From: Trichosphaerium sp. ATCC 40318
Lineage: Eukaryota; Discosea; Flabellinia; Trichosidae
Reading direction: 5' to 3'
Length of the DNA stretch: 64,000 bases
NCBI GenBank assembly: GCA_038496445.1
Contig: JALMLS010000538.1
Span: 124,001 to 188,000 of the forward strand
The stretch's first letter is position 1, and each line of letters begins with the position of its first letter. This document shows positions 1 through 11,016 of this stretch, one piece after another. The position numbers and the translations under genes are program-made. Under the pieces are notes generated by a model. That model was not told the origin of the DNA. It did no database searches and was given only the letters and a program-made list of their open reading frames with translations.

Positions 1-703
1 AAAAATCTTTATAATTTATCCTTAACGCTACAGCAAACCGATAGCAACATAGCTGCGCTCATCGATTTACACAACCTTCTAGAAAGTGCCAATTTCAAAG
101 AGTTTTGGGCTAAACGCGCGTCAACTGAAGCCAGTGGTGTGATTGATGGTGTTAAAGGGTTTGATGACGCAATTAGAAGCTGTACGATTTTGTAATTTTA
201 ATTTTTCACAAAATCTAACTACTGTCAGTTATTGTAAACGTACTCGCACGTACATACAAAACAGTACCTGTCCAAGCTATTTTAGATCAAACAAGTCTCC
301 AGGTACATTAAATTACTAAACAACTCGTAAATACTCTCTGTCACTCATCTTGTGTTGTCAAAATGAGATTAGATGTCATCATGTTGACACTGAGCGTTTT
401 AATAATTTTTGATTTACTATTTTTCTTTTTTTGACACTTTGACGCTTACTCTTTCTCTTAGAGAGATGCTCTTGAAGCTATGGCAAAAACAAATAGCTGG
501 CAAATTGAAAGAGATGTTATTACATTCCCACAAGAAGTTACTGAACAAAACAAAGCGCCAGTCATCCCTCCTTTCGAGAGTACGTTTTATTCACTTTTAT
601 TATTTTTCGAAATTTAACAATTGACTTGCATTCGTTTTCTTTGCTTTTTTGAACGTAGAAATATGGCAGTAGACCTCCAATATATTATTTTGGACTATAC
701 TAG
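1..703 (+). CDS. EIF3K: Eukaryotic translation initiation factor 3 subunit K, C-terminal part
   Basis: The gene runs in from the left edge, so its 5' end is missing. eIF3K is a small helical PCI/winged-helix subunit of the eIF3 scaffold on the 40S ribosome. Exons 1-181, 229-302, 462-579 and 659-703 join in frame. The first encodes the family's recognisable stretch: NIAALIDLHNLLESANF, then a Phe-Trp pair and KGFDDAIRS, which matches the LLETCHFQAFW and GFEDSVRKF region of animal eIF3K as I know it. Later exons encode a winged-helix-like segment (SWQIERDVITFPQE) and a short basic tail ending PPIYYFGLY. The intron at 303-461 is longer than most here. Family assignment is sound; the last exon join is less certain. 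Confidence 0.85.
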
Positions 704-1030
704 TCGTTATTCCTCCTTGTAACGTCGAAAATAACCGAGAAAAATAATATATTCAAAAAATGATGAAATTACACGCTTACGTACAACCTTAGGCCTCGCT
801 AAATTATTGGATATCCGTTAAAACAATATTAAAAGATCTCTTATGCAGCTTGTATCGCTTTTAAAAAAAGTTAACATTGTAAATTTTTTGATCGATACTC
901 GTTGTGTCAAAACACTTGTGAATAAAGTGCTACTACGTAATATGAAGTGCCTTTTTAAACTGCCCTCTTTGATTACGAGGTCAGGTGGTTTTTAACCATT
1001 TTTGGAACCTATTCCTTAACTTCGCTCACA
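704..1030. other. Intergenic, eIF3K to alpha-galactosidase
   Basis: About 330 bases between the stop of the eIF3K-like gene and the start of the GH27 gene, both on the plus strand. It is AT-rich with several poly-A and poly-T runs. I see no credible ORF, RNA gene or repeat. It presumably holds the 3' UTR of the first gene and the promoter of the second. Confidence 0.6.
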
Positions 1031-3138
1031 ATGCAACGAAAGATGAGTGTGACAAGCTTCCTAGTTGTGTTGATTCTAGTCGGAGCTGTTACAGCGTTAG
1101 ATAATGGTGTTGGTCGGTTACCGCCAATGGGTACGTTTTTTTTGAATTAACGACACCGCTTGTGTTGGTTAATGCATTAACGCGTAGCGTAATAGTTTTG
1201 TGAGTGCTAAGTTTGGTTTAGGTTGGAATACTTGGTACGCACGCTGTACTCAGCGAAGGAACGCTGTAAACGCGTTTCGTGGCGTTTTGACCGAAAAGTA
1301 AACTAGGCCTTTAACGTCCAACATTATAGGTGTACTGACGGTCCATGCTTTCGGGACTACTGTAATGACGCTGAGATTCGCTCAATTGCTGATACAATGG
1401 CTTCAAACGGGATGAAAGAACTGGGTTACGAATACGTAAACTTGGACGATTGTACGTCCCTTTCATGGTGTTAAAACCTTGGCTATTAATCTGATAAACA
1501 ATCTTAGGTTGGGCGCTGTAAGTTGCACAGTTTTTTCCAACAACCTCGTAAAGGTTGCTTTTGTTTGTTGCTCACAGCAATAAATAGTGAACGTGATGTC
1601 AAAGGAAATATTGTCGCTGATCCAGATCGTTTTCCACATGGCATGAAAGCAGTAGCTTCGTATGTACACTCCAAGGTACAAATATTTTTCTTCTTTAATT
1701 GTCACAAGCACGTGTACCTTTCTGTACCAACAGTTGTGCCACTTTTTTTTTCTTTTGCATCAATGTGGATACTTATTCTTTTCTTAACTTATCTTTACAG
1801 GGATTGAAGTTTGGTTTGTATACATGCGCTGGTCACTATACTTGTAGTTCAGGAGGTAGGCCACATCAAATTCCGGGAAGTTATGGTCACTACGCTGTAA
1901 GTATCAGAAATGTTTTGTGGTTTTTTTTGTTGTTTCCTCTGAACGCATTATACTAACTCTGCTCCTTTAGCAAGATGCTGAGAGTTATGCTAGTTGGGGT
2001 ATTGATTATGTTAAAATGGGTATGCAGTTTAGTACTTTTATCTGTATATTTTGTTTACTCTCTGAAGATTGGTGTTACACAAAAGGAATGCAACCTGAGG
2101 TTCAGTATCCGCTAATGACAAAAGGTTTGAATGAAACAGGTCGTCCAATCTTCTTTTTGGTACGAACTTGTAATCTATTGACAGTAGTACATAAGTACTT
2201 ACCAATCTATTAAGATGTGCGAATGGGGTGTCAATGAGCCTTGGAAGGTGCGTTGCAAACTATTTTTCGTGCTACCAACAGATGCTTATTTCCTTTAGTG
2301 GGCTAACGATGTCGCTAATATGTGGAGATCAACTGTAGATCATCATGATAATTGGAATAGCACACAACGTGTTATAGAAGATATGGTCGGATTATCAAAG
2401 TACTCAATGCAACAAGAGTTGTATAACTAGTGTATTAAATTGACTTTCTTTACTTACTAAAATAGGCGCTGGTCATTTCAATTATATGGATTTCCTAATG
2501 ACAGGCGGTCAAGGATGTAAGAATAATAAAGGACATTGTCCTGGACAGACAAATGAAGAATACACCACAGAGTTCAGTTTCTGGGCTTTTCTAAACAGTG
2601 GTATGATAATTGCAACTGATATAAGGTACAGTCTTGCTCGTTTGAGAACCATTTCATTTTATTGTATTGATCCTTCTTCAAGAGAAATGACACCTCACAT
2701 GCGTACGTTGATTTACAATAAAGAAGTCATAGCAATCAATCAAGATGAGGTACAAAGACCAACACTTGATTGTCATGTTCTATTCTTAATTTATTCTAGC
2801 TTCTTGATCAAGGAGATCGTGTATCAGATACTGCATGTCCTCATCTTCCAAAAGGAACGTGCCAGATATGGACACGTAAACTAGTTGGTAATATTGATGC
2901 AGCTCTACTATACAACAGAGATAGCAAACCTCAGGATATTACATTAAACTTCTGTTCTATTTTTGGTATGTAATCAAAATAGGTACTTTTTTTGTTTCGT
3001 AACACTTGCTTAGGTAAATGTAGCAAGGGTACTGCCGTACGAGATGTATGGGCTGATAAGAACACAAAAGCTACAAAAACATATACCGCTACTGTACCTA
3101 GTCACGGTGTTGTTTTATTGAAAGTGCTCTCAAAATAA
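1031..3138 (+). CDS. Secreted/lysosomal alpha-galactosidase, GH27 family
   Basis: Removes terminal alpha-linked galactose from glycans or glycolipids, probably in lysosomes, phagosomes or outside the cell. The start gives a signal peptide (MQRKMSVTSFLVVLILVG) followed by LDNGVGRLPPMGWNTW, the classic mature N-terminus of GH27. Later exons carry YVNLDDCW, RFPHGMKAVASYVHSKGLK and YVKMDWC, which holds the nucleophile Asp; the codon for that Asp is split by an intron. HFNYMDFLMTGGQG and a C-terminal beta domain (SKGTAVRDVWADKNT) follow, ending SHGVVLLKVLSK. About ten short introns interrupt it, many with GTAC donors. A second in-frame ATG lies four codons in. All expected catalytic segments are present, so it looks functional. 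Alpha-galactosidase versus alpha-N-acetylgalactosaminidase cannot be settled by eye. Confidence 0.9.
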
Positions 3139-3336
3139 GCAATAAAGTGATTTGCAATAATAAATTTGTTTTCACTTTAAGTGTCCATGGGCACTTACGA
3201 AATTATTCCAAGTTAATCCCTTGAATATGCACATAGTTAACTACATAATATGTTCACGTTGAACAAGAATCAGCAACTACGTATCTATGATTCCATTTTT
3301 ATTGTTTTTTTTTTTGAAGAAATTAAATAATATGTC

Positions 3337-4819
3337 TTATGTTAATGTACTTTGAGGCAAGTTGACGTAGTTCCTAGGATGCTTCTTTAAATACTTTGCT
3401 AATGGAACAACTGTTTCTCTATAAAGTTTTCCTTCAAGAAACGCTTTAACTGGACGGAATACCCATGTTTCATTAAGGCGATAAAAACATCCAATAAATA
3501 GCGCTAAGTAAAAAACCATTAATAAACAGTATCACATACGTACATATGTGATGCATTTCTGAAAAATTCCAATTACCTGTTGTGTTGTAACGGCATAATG
3601 AAGTATAGAAAGCAAGTGGTCTATTCGTAGTTTTTTCTCTTCAAAAAAGTCAGTTTGTTTTTGTGGATCGAAAAAAACAGTCTTAAAATATGCCCTACCG
3701 TAGCCTTAAATAAGCTGTATCAATACCAGAAAATGTACCACCATCATAACATGTTAATACAACAGCTAGAAGATGAACTTCTTTTGGTACTTTATCAAGT
3801 TCTAACGTTATTTCTTCTTTGTCTTCATGCTCATCCTAAAAAAATACATTTGTTTAGATTGTTGGTTTTTAAAGACTATTTTAATCTTGCTTGCAAACTT
3901 ATTATCGTCTCCTGAATGAATGATAGCTCCTTTAAGTGCTCTCAAGTTACTGAAATGGACAGCTTCCTTGAGCTTCACCTTATCATCTAAAACCAAACAA
4001 GACGCATCAACATCAACTGAAATGTTCGAATCTGTTTGCTCGTTCCAACCGATACCAAGTCTTACTTTTTGCACTGGTAGCTCATATGTCTGGTCAGTGC
4101 GAAGTGGCGGAGTCTAATGTAGAATTAGCAAGTCAGTCAAAGCGCCTTGATAGATTGAACGCACAGAAAACTTGATTGTTGCACTTATTCTAATTTCACC
4201 ACGTAGTTTTTGCTTTAGGTTCGTTTTGTACAATTTGAACCATCCTGATATCTCATCGCCACTAATAGCATCAAATAATGGGATAACAGCTGTACCACTA
4301 ATGTAAACAAAGAATCAGAAAAACGTTTCAAAATCACGTGACCAACTAAACTTGTTTTTTTTAATAGTTTGAACGCACATGTAGTCGTTTGAGTTTAATC
4401 GGTCATAGTCGTATACACTTAGTTCCAATTTGTCGATAAGACCTTCGAATGGTCTAAAAGAATAGATGTTATGATGCTTCAATGTATTATATCGCGCTTA
4501 CAGCCCAAATCGCTCGTTCCAAGTCGGACACAATGTTTTTTTAATCACTTTTGTTTTGTATCGATCATATTTTTGTTTCTTGAAGAAAGGGCTCTTTCTT
4601 ATTTTAACGTAAGGATCGCTACTAGGGTTGTTAGTAACCGAGTCACTTTTTTATTTGTATTATTAAAGTGGATATCTGGATATTTCTTACCTTTTGCCGT
4701 TTATATCCATAGCAGGGAGGTCTTTGGCTTCGAAGACTTGTTTTTATTATTATTGTGTATCGTTGTTTTTATTTTTTATTATACGTACTGTTAATCTGTA
4801 GCGTGCCTGATATCGACAT
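3337..4819 (-). CDS. C2 domain plus TerD domain protein
   Basis: Predicted start MSISGTLQINIFEAKDLPAM leads directly into a C2 domain (NGKSDPYVKI, CPTWNERF, LELSVYDYDRLNSNDY), a calcium/phospholipid-binding module with conserved Asp residues. A linker follows, then a TerD domain (VRLGIGWNEQTDSNISVD, DASCLVLDD, VHFSNLRALKGAIIHSGDD). TerD is known from bacterial tellurite/stress operons and from amoebal cAMP-binding proteins and binds calcium in bacterial members. The C-terminus (VFRPVKAFLEGKLYRETV) completes the TerD fold. At least six short introns; the start was chosen because the exon opens straight into strand 1 of the C2 domain. Likely role is calcium-dependent membrane association or signalling; the exact function is unknown. 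Confidence 0.8.
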
Positions 4820-5069
4820 TTTTGTGGAGGCAAAAGATGCAGTTAGTTACCAGAACAAAATTATGTAACATTGTTTTGTTAAGTGGTATCGATTTGCACT
4901 GCCAAGTCAAGACTATAGATCTGGACATCCCAGCAAGTGATTGAACCACTTGACTGCAACGGACAGTAGTCACACTCGATTATTGGAAACTTCATAAGCC
5001 TCCCGCTTTTCCCTATTGGCCAGCACGTGATAATGACGTTTAATAAACTGTTTTGTAGACTTTCTCTGT

Positions 5070-7204
5070 TTATTTTGATGGGAGCACTTTGTTTGGATTA
5101 AGAATTCCATTTGGATCAAAAACTGTCTTCATGCTACGCATTACATCTACAGCTATATCTGATTTTGAGTAGTGTATCTTATCTGCTTTCATCTGACCTA
5201 ATCCATGCTCTGCACTAACACTTCCCTTGTGTTCAGCTAAAACAAAGACAATCAACGACCAACAAACATAGCGCAACAAAAAAGAAAAAAAAGAAAAAGA
5301 TGCAACTAGTACCCGTATACTCGTAAACATATGGTTCTATTAATTTGAATACTTCCTCATCGTGTTTTGGTGTTAATATATTAAGATGCAGATTACCTAA
5401 ATACAAAATTGTAAACACGTGTTCACGTGGACAAAACCAAGAAAGAAAAGAGAAAAAAAGTTACCATCTCCAACATGTCCGTAACCAAATACTTTAGCTT
5501 TATCTCCAAGCCTTGTTGCCATTTTTTCGCACATATCATACATGTTACCTTATACATGTTACTCAATATATTTACAATCAGTCAGACTCACCTGGAAGCG
5601 AAATGTCATATTTATAAACACAACCAGATCGTCTCAAAGATTCTGTAATATTTTCACGCAAATACCAAAGAGCTTCCACCTAACGGACATTAATTTGATG
5701 AAACATTGTTTATGATAATGTTTTGTACCTGAGAAGCGTCTTGAGCAAGTATACCATCCTCGATAATATCGTCATTTGTAACATCATCAAAGAAAGCCTC
5801 AAGTTTCTACGATGAAAAAAATTAGCAAAAAAGGTTTTTTTTATTTTTTATTGTACGTGTCTGTCGTGATCTTCATTTGAACCTTGAGTTTCTACAAGAA
5901 CATACAATGGATATCTTTCTTCAAGAGGGTCTTTTGCATTTTCTTCTACTTTTAATACCAAGTCCATGCTTGCGCCATCAATTAATTCAAGAGCAGAAAT
6001 TATTTCTCCAAGTTTCTTTTTCGCTTCCATTACAAGCTGCACAGAAACAAATCAGCTCTCATTTAGGGTGTTCTACGAGGTACCTTTTCAACAGCTTTGA
6101 AGTCTTTACAACCAACAACAGCCACATTGACGCTCTAAGGAATAAAACGTTAAAATACGTGCTCAATTAAACTAGGAACGTACGTTTGAGTAAGGTGCAC
6201 ATGCGATAGCTGCCTTTGTAATAATGCCTAGAGTACCCTCGCTACCGATAAAGAGTTGCTTCAAATCATAACCAGTGTTATCTTTCTTTAAAACGTTCAG
6301 AGTATCCAACACTCTGCCGTCTGGTAGAACCTTGAATATTGCTAAGAAAGACCATTTTTTTCGATTTGAAAAACTTTCGCCGTACAACTTCTAGCCCAAG
6401 TACAGATCCATGTAAACTTCCATATCGAAGTAATCTAATACCTCCAGCATTTGTAGCTATGTTACCACCGATCATACAGCTAACTACGATCAAAAACATC
6501 CATCTAAGTAAAAAACCGCCAAAAAACAGAAAATCTACTTTTTCCTACCTTCCACGTGCGCCAAGATCTAAAGGAACGACGTATCCTTGATCACGCACGT
6601 GATCATCTAGTGCAGCTAAAATAACCCCGCTATCACATACACAAGCACCAGACATCTCAGAAAACGAATGTATCTAAAAAAGATGTCGTTAAAACTCGTT
6701 TTTTTGCTTTTTTACGCTTACTTTATTCATACGGCGTAGATTTATGACGATTTCATCACGTATAGGTATTGAACCACCTACTAAGCCTGTATTTCCGCTT
6801 TGAGGAACAACAGCAAGCCTAAAAAAATTAAACAAAGGATATAATGGTTGTTTGACGTTGTATTAGTACTTTTCTGAGTTGCAGAATGCCAGAATCTTTG
6901 AAACTTGCTCCGTTGTTTTTGGTAAAAGTGCTAACGATGAGCAACCCTTGTATTTACCCATCCAATCGCTATTAAATGGTACCAGGTCATTCTCGTCTTC
7001 AATGACACCGTTCTTATCAAGAATTGTCTTAAAGTGTTCTACATGCTCCCTTGTAAGCTGTTACACGCGTCAGTACAACTTTAGAGGGAATGTGCGAACC
7101 TTAGAGTGTGATTGTACTGGTGTGCTGTAAGGTCTTGATTGTACGCGTGACACTTCAGTACGCGTTTGAAATGAGCGTAACGCAAGGCTTGTTCTGGATA
7201 ACAT
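5070..7204 (-). CDS. D2HGDH: D-2-hydroxyglutarate dehydrogenase, mitochondrial
   Basis: FAD-dependent oxidation of D-2-hydroxyglutarate to 2-oxoglutarate, normally in mitochondria with electrons passed to ETF. The N-terminus ([18 protein letters not shown]) is Arg/Ser-rich without acids, as expected for a mitochondrial presequence. The FAD-binding PCMH domain shows [68 protein letters not shown] and [18 protein letters not shown], almost word for word the animal enzyme. The C-terminal domain has [30 protein letters not shown] and ends [15 protein letters not shown]. The SAEHG and GNLHLN motifs separate it from most D-lactate dehydrogenases. Many short introns. It is head-to-head with the transporter, only about 140 bases away. 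Confidence 0.92.
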
Positions 7205-7343
7205 GACTGTGAAAGAAATGGTCTTGTACTTAAGTTAGAGTGTACGAAAAATACGTTACGACTCAGTTGGTGGCAGTTGTACAGCGTCTGTAGTACAGTG
7301 CGGATAAACTAATAAATCCGCGTGTTGCTATTCCTGATCTAAT
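7205..7343. promoter_or_regulatory. Compact divergent promoter region
   Basis: About 140 bases separate the start codons of the D2HGDH gene (minus) and the MFS transporter (plus). Both promoters and 5' UTRs must fit here or overlap upstream exons. I see no TATA box at a conventional distance. Its role is inferred only from gene layout. Confidence 0.4.
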
Positions 7344-9521
7344 ATGTCTGAACCCGAAGAAGAGCAGACGTACTCCCTTGAGGAGGCTTTAAACGCCGTT
7401 GGGTTTGGCAGATTTCAAATACAACTACTCATCGGTAAAAGTCGTTAATACTAATTCTATTCGCTCAAATGAGCCGTAGTTTGTGGCGTGGGATATACTG
7501 CGGCAACAATGGAGTTAATTTTAATATCGTATTTATTGCCTCAACTGCGAAAGGAATGGGGTGATTTAACAGCGTTTGAGTCGGCGTTTTTGGGTACCCG
7601 TCACTCTTTTTGACACATTTTTGTGTGGAATTAACGTACGGAACAGCATCGGCTTCTTTTGCTGGTACACTTATTGGAAGCGTATTTTGGGGTTGGCTGG
7701 CTGATAAAATCGGGCGTAAAATCAGTTTCACGACAACAGTAAGGCCAAAAAGTCTTCGCTAAATTTTACTTTTAGAAAACCAATAGTTTTTTTTTAACCT
7801 TCGCCAACCTCTCTGAATAGGTATTTCTTTCTGGATCTTTTGGTCTTGCAAGTGCCTTTGCACCGAGCTTTTTATGGCACGTTTGTTTTAATGCACGTGA
7901 TTGTGTTAATAATCCAAAAATAGGATCATCTTCTTTAGATTTATGGTTGGTTTTGCTCTTGGTGGTAATCTATCAGTTGACTTTGTATTATTTTTAGGTA
8001 GTAGCCTATCCGTTTCTTTTCGCATTTTAGTATTCTTATTTCATATTAGAGTTTGTACCTACAATAGGTAGAGGGTTTTATGTATCTCTGATAACACTGT
8101 TTGGAGTATTCGGAGTAAGAACTTTCTTATAATTTTCTTAAGTTTGATGATCTTTTTGACATTTTTTCAGATACTATTACTTGCTGGTATTGCATGGATC
8201 GTTATACCTAGGCTAGGTTGGCGGTAATAATCCTGAAATATAATATTCCTTTAGTCTTATTCTTACCAACTTGTTGTAGGTATTTTCTTGCTATCTGTTC
8301 AATACCAAGCGTTATTGTATTATTCTTTAGGTAAGGAAGAACAACTTCTTGTCGTTTTCAAGAAACTGAACTTACTTTTAGGGCGTGGATGCCTGAATCT
8401 CCTCGTTACTTATGTGTTAGTGGAGAATATGATGAAGCTGAAAGAGTTCTTCAATTGGTATCTAGAGTAAATAACAAACAACTTCCTCAAGGCAAGTTAT
8501 CAAGATTTCAAGAAACTGTTTCACAAAAAAGGTGAGTGTACGTATTTCTACATCAATGATAACAATTCGTATAGAGGAAGCTTCAGAGATTTAGTTACAC
8601 CAAAATTGAGATTGACATCTATTATTATTTGGGAACTTTGGTTTTGTCTTGTGTTTGGTTACTATGGTACATCAAAAAGAAAAAGAATTTCGTGATAAAC
8701 CAACTAATATCTTTCAATAGGTATTACAATATGGCTTCCTGAGTACCTTGAAAATAAAGGCCTAGGATCAGATATTTATCTAAACTTTTTACTGATTGGT
8801 ATTGCGGAGCTTCCTGGTACAGTTCAATGAATGGGAGTTTTGATTTGTAACTTTGGTTTGATAGGTGTTGCTCTCACAGCATTTCTTGTTGATCGAGTAG
8901 GAAGAAGAAGATGTCTGGCTGCATGTATGATAGGATCAGGTGTATGCACGTTATTCTTTGGATTTGCGACGTCAGCTATAGCTGTAAAAATAGTGACATG
9001 TGCCATTTATTTTTTTGTTGTTGGTACGACTTTCACGGTTTTTTCTGTTTTTTTTTTTGACCATTCTTGTTCAGGTGCATGGGCTATAATTTATTTATAT
9101 ACTCCTGAAGTATATCCAACATATTTGAGATCTACTGCATCTGGTGTAACATCAATTTTCTCAACATGTGCCGGCATTATATCTCCTATCATTGGGTACT
9201 GTTATAGTTGATTTTTCTCTTCTTGGTATCAATATTCTTCTCACAATTTATCAGTGGCGCTTTGCTTGGTAGTAAGAGTCAAAGTAATCGGGTTTGGATA
9301 GTACTTGGATGTTACACTACAGCATTCCTGGTTGGCGGTATAAGCGCTTTGTTTCTACCAATGGAGGTACAGACCTTGTTCTTTTCGTTTAATAAAAGTT
9401 GGTGCTAACTGATTTGTAGACTAATAAAACTGCATTACAAGATATTAATACAGTTAATAACAATGACAATGATGACGACACAAGAGATTCGCTTATATTA
9501 CATAAAAACAGTTCAGTTTGA
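7344..9521 (+). CDS. Major facilitator superfamily transporter, SV2/SVOP-like
   Basis: Polytopic membrane transporter for an unknown solute, possibly an organic anion or sugar. The N-terminus ([18 protein letters not shown]) is the cytosolic lead-in typical of SVOP-like proteins. Then come hydrophobic helices with the MFS signature between TM2 and TM3 ([12 protein letters not shown]) and the sugar-porter motif PESPRYL at the start of the central loop. The second half has [18 protein letters not shown], the duplicated signature, and [16 protein letters not shown], characteristic of SV2-like carriers. It ends in a hydrophilic Asn/Asp-rich tail ([12 protein letters not shown]). About a dozen introns, so individual joins are approximate. 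Its pairing with the D2HGDH gene is positional only; no shared pathway is implied. Confidence 0.85.
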
Positions 9522-9600
9522 TTCATCACAGAAACACTTCTTGCTATTTGTTTATTTTTTTGTTTCTACAGTTTTTCAGTTGGCCTCTTTTTCGCATTGT

Positions 9601-10636
9601 CTATTTCAAAGAAACTAATACAACTGATATATCACCACTAGTATTAGAATTCTCTACTAGCGATTGTGCTATTTTTTCAATACTTGTGCTTTGAATAATT
9701 TGACAAACTCGTTCTTCACTTAAGCAATCCCATAAACCATCTGAAGCTAATATCAAAAATGCGTCGTGTGATTGTAAAGTGTACTATTAAACAGTATTAG
9801 AACATTCATAATGAATGTCATTAAAGTACGTACCTCGAAGATATCAGGAGTAGACGAAAGTACTTTGTAAGGGTACTTCCAAGCATAGTCGCCTATACTT
9901 CTTGACACAGCTAAAAACTCTGATCCATCGTTTGATGCTACTCTATAAGCACCATCTTCCCATAATTCTACTTTTCCTCCAGCCTTCTCGACCCTATCAC
10001 GCAGTTATAAGCAACACTTATCTCCGTTGCTAGTAGTACCTCTGCCTTTCTACTTTCGATGACGGTCTATGATCAACTGTAAGAGCTGTAGGTCGAAACT
10101 TCCCATCCACTTTAGAAACAATCTATCAAAGACAATCAGGTACAAAAAATGCGTAACCGTGTGTCACGTGATTAACACGTGAACGAAAAAGACTTACAAT
10201 TGCTCTTGAATCGCCAAGGTTTGAAACGATAAGTTTTTCTTTCATACTGAGTACAACTAAAGCAGTGGTACCATCTTGCCATCGTGCATTCTTAGCATCT
10301 TCAAGAAACTCATGTTCTAAATGCTGAAAAGCATTCAAAATCGTCTTGTCGTCTATTTTCTGAGATTTCTTCGTTGCATCGAATATTGATTCATGTAGAA
10401 ACCGTGATGCGTACGCTGCAGCGCGTTTACCACCGTGTCCTAGTCGTTTTTAATTAGTTTACATTCTAAATGCTTATACAACGCTACTTACCATCAAATA
10501 CAGCGTAATACGCATGTAAACCATAGTTTTTTATGAATGGAGGTAGTTCTGAGTTCTGTAGGATTTTAACTACATCTTCCTGTCCATGACGCTTTCCTGC
10601 CCTCTCGTATACCCATACGTCTTGTGGATGTTCCAT
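9601..10636 (-). CDS. PP2C-family Ser/Thr protein phosphatase
   Basis: Metal-dependent phosphatase of the PPM/PP2C type. Starts MEHPQDVWVYERAGKRHGQE, so the motif-1 segment is RHGQED where most members have RxxMED. Then AYYAVFDGHGGKRAA gives the key metal-binding DGHGG, split by an intron. DGTTALVVLSMKEKL, VSNLGDSRA and LTVDHRPS follow, then FLAVSRSIGDYAWK and FLILASDGLWDCLSEE with the metal-binding DG. The final motif is SGDISVVLVSLK, in place of the usual DN(I/V)SV, but the metal-ligand Asp is kept. The catalytic core looks complete. About five introns; one contains two close CACGTG palindromes (near 10168 and 10176). Divergent from the Zn2Cys6 gene. Confidence 0.88.
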
Positions 10637-11016
10637 TATGAAAATTATGACATCTCTAAGCTATCGCCCGGACAAACTAGCACAGCGTTCTCTGAACACT
10701 ACCAACATTGACAACTTAAGACCATCTTTTAAGTCAGATCCGGATATCTGGTACAAACGCAAGTTGGGCCAATGACGTCTTATTAGGAAAATACACTGTG
10801 TGGTGCTAATATCAGAATAGCACGTGCTCATTGACTAATTGGGCGATTTTACATTTTTTAACTTGACGTTTGGGTTTTCAATTTTTTGTTGTTGATTAAC
10901 TGGCACTAGAACAACCGAACCAGTCGGCCAGTTGGAATAATTAATTGGATTTCACTTTGTGTGTAAAGCGAACAATAGTAATTAAATCTCCACTCGCGAG
11001 TATCCTCTAGTGTAGA
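10637..11016. promoter_or_regulatory. Divergent intergenic region, PP2C / Zn2Cys6 genes
   Basis: About 380 bases between two divergent start codons. It contains one CACGTG (near 10821) and a run of short AT-rich tracts. I see no ORF, RNA gene or repeat. The promoter role is inferred from layout. Confidence 0.4.
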
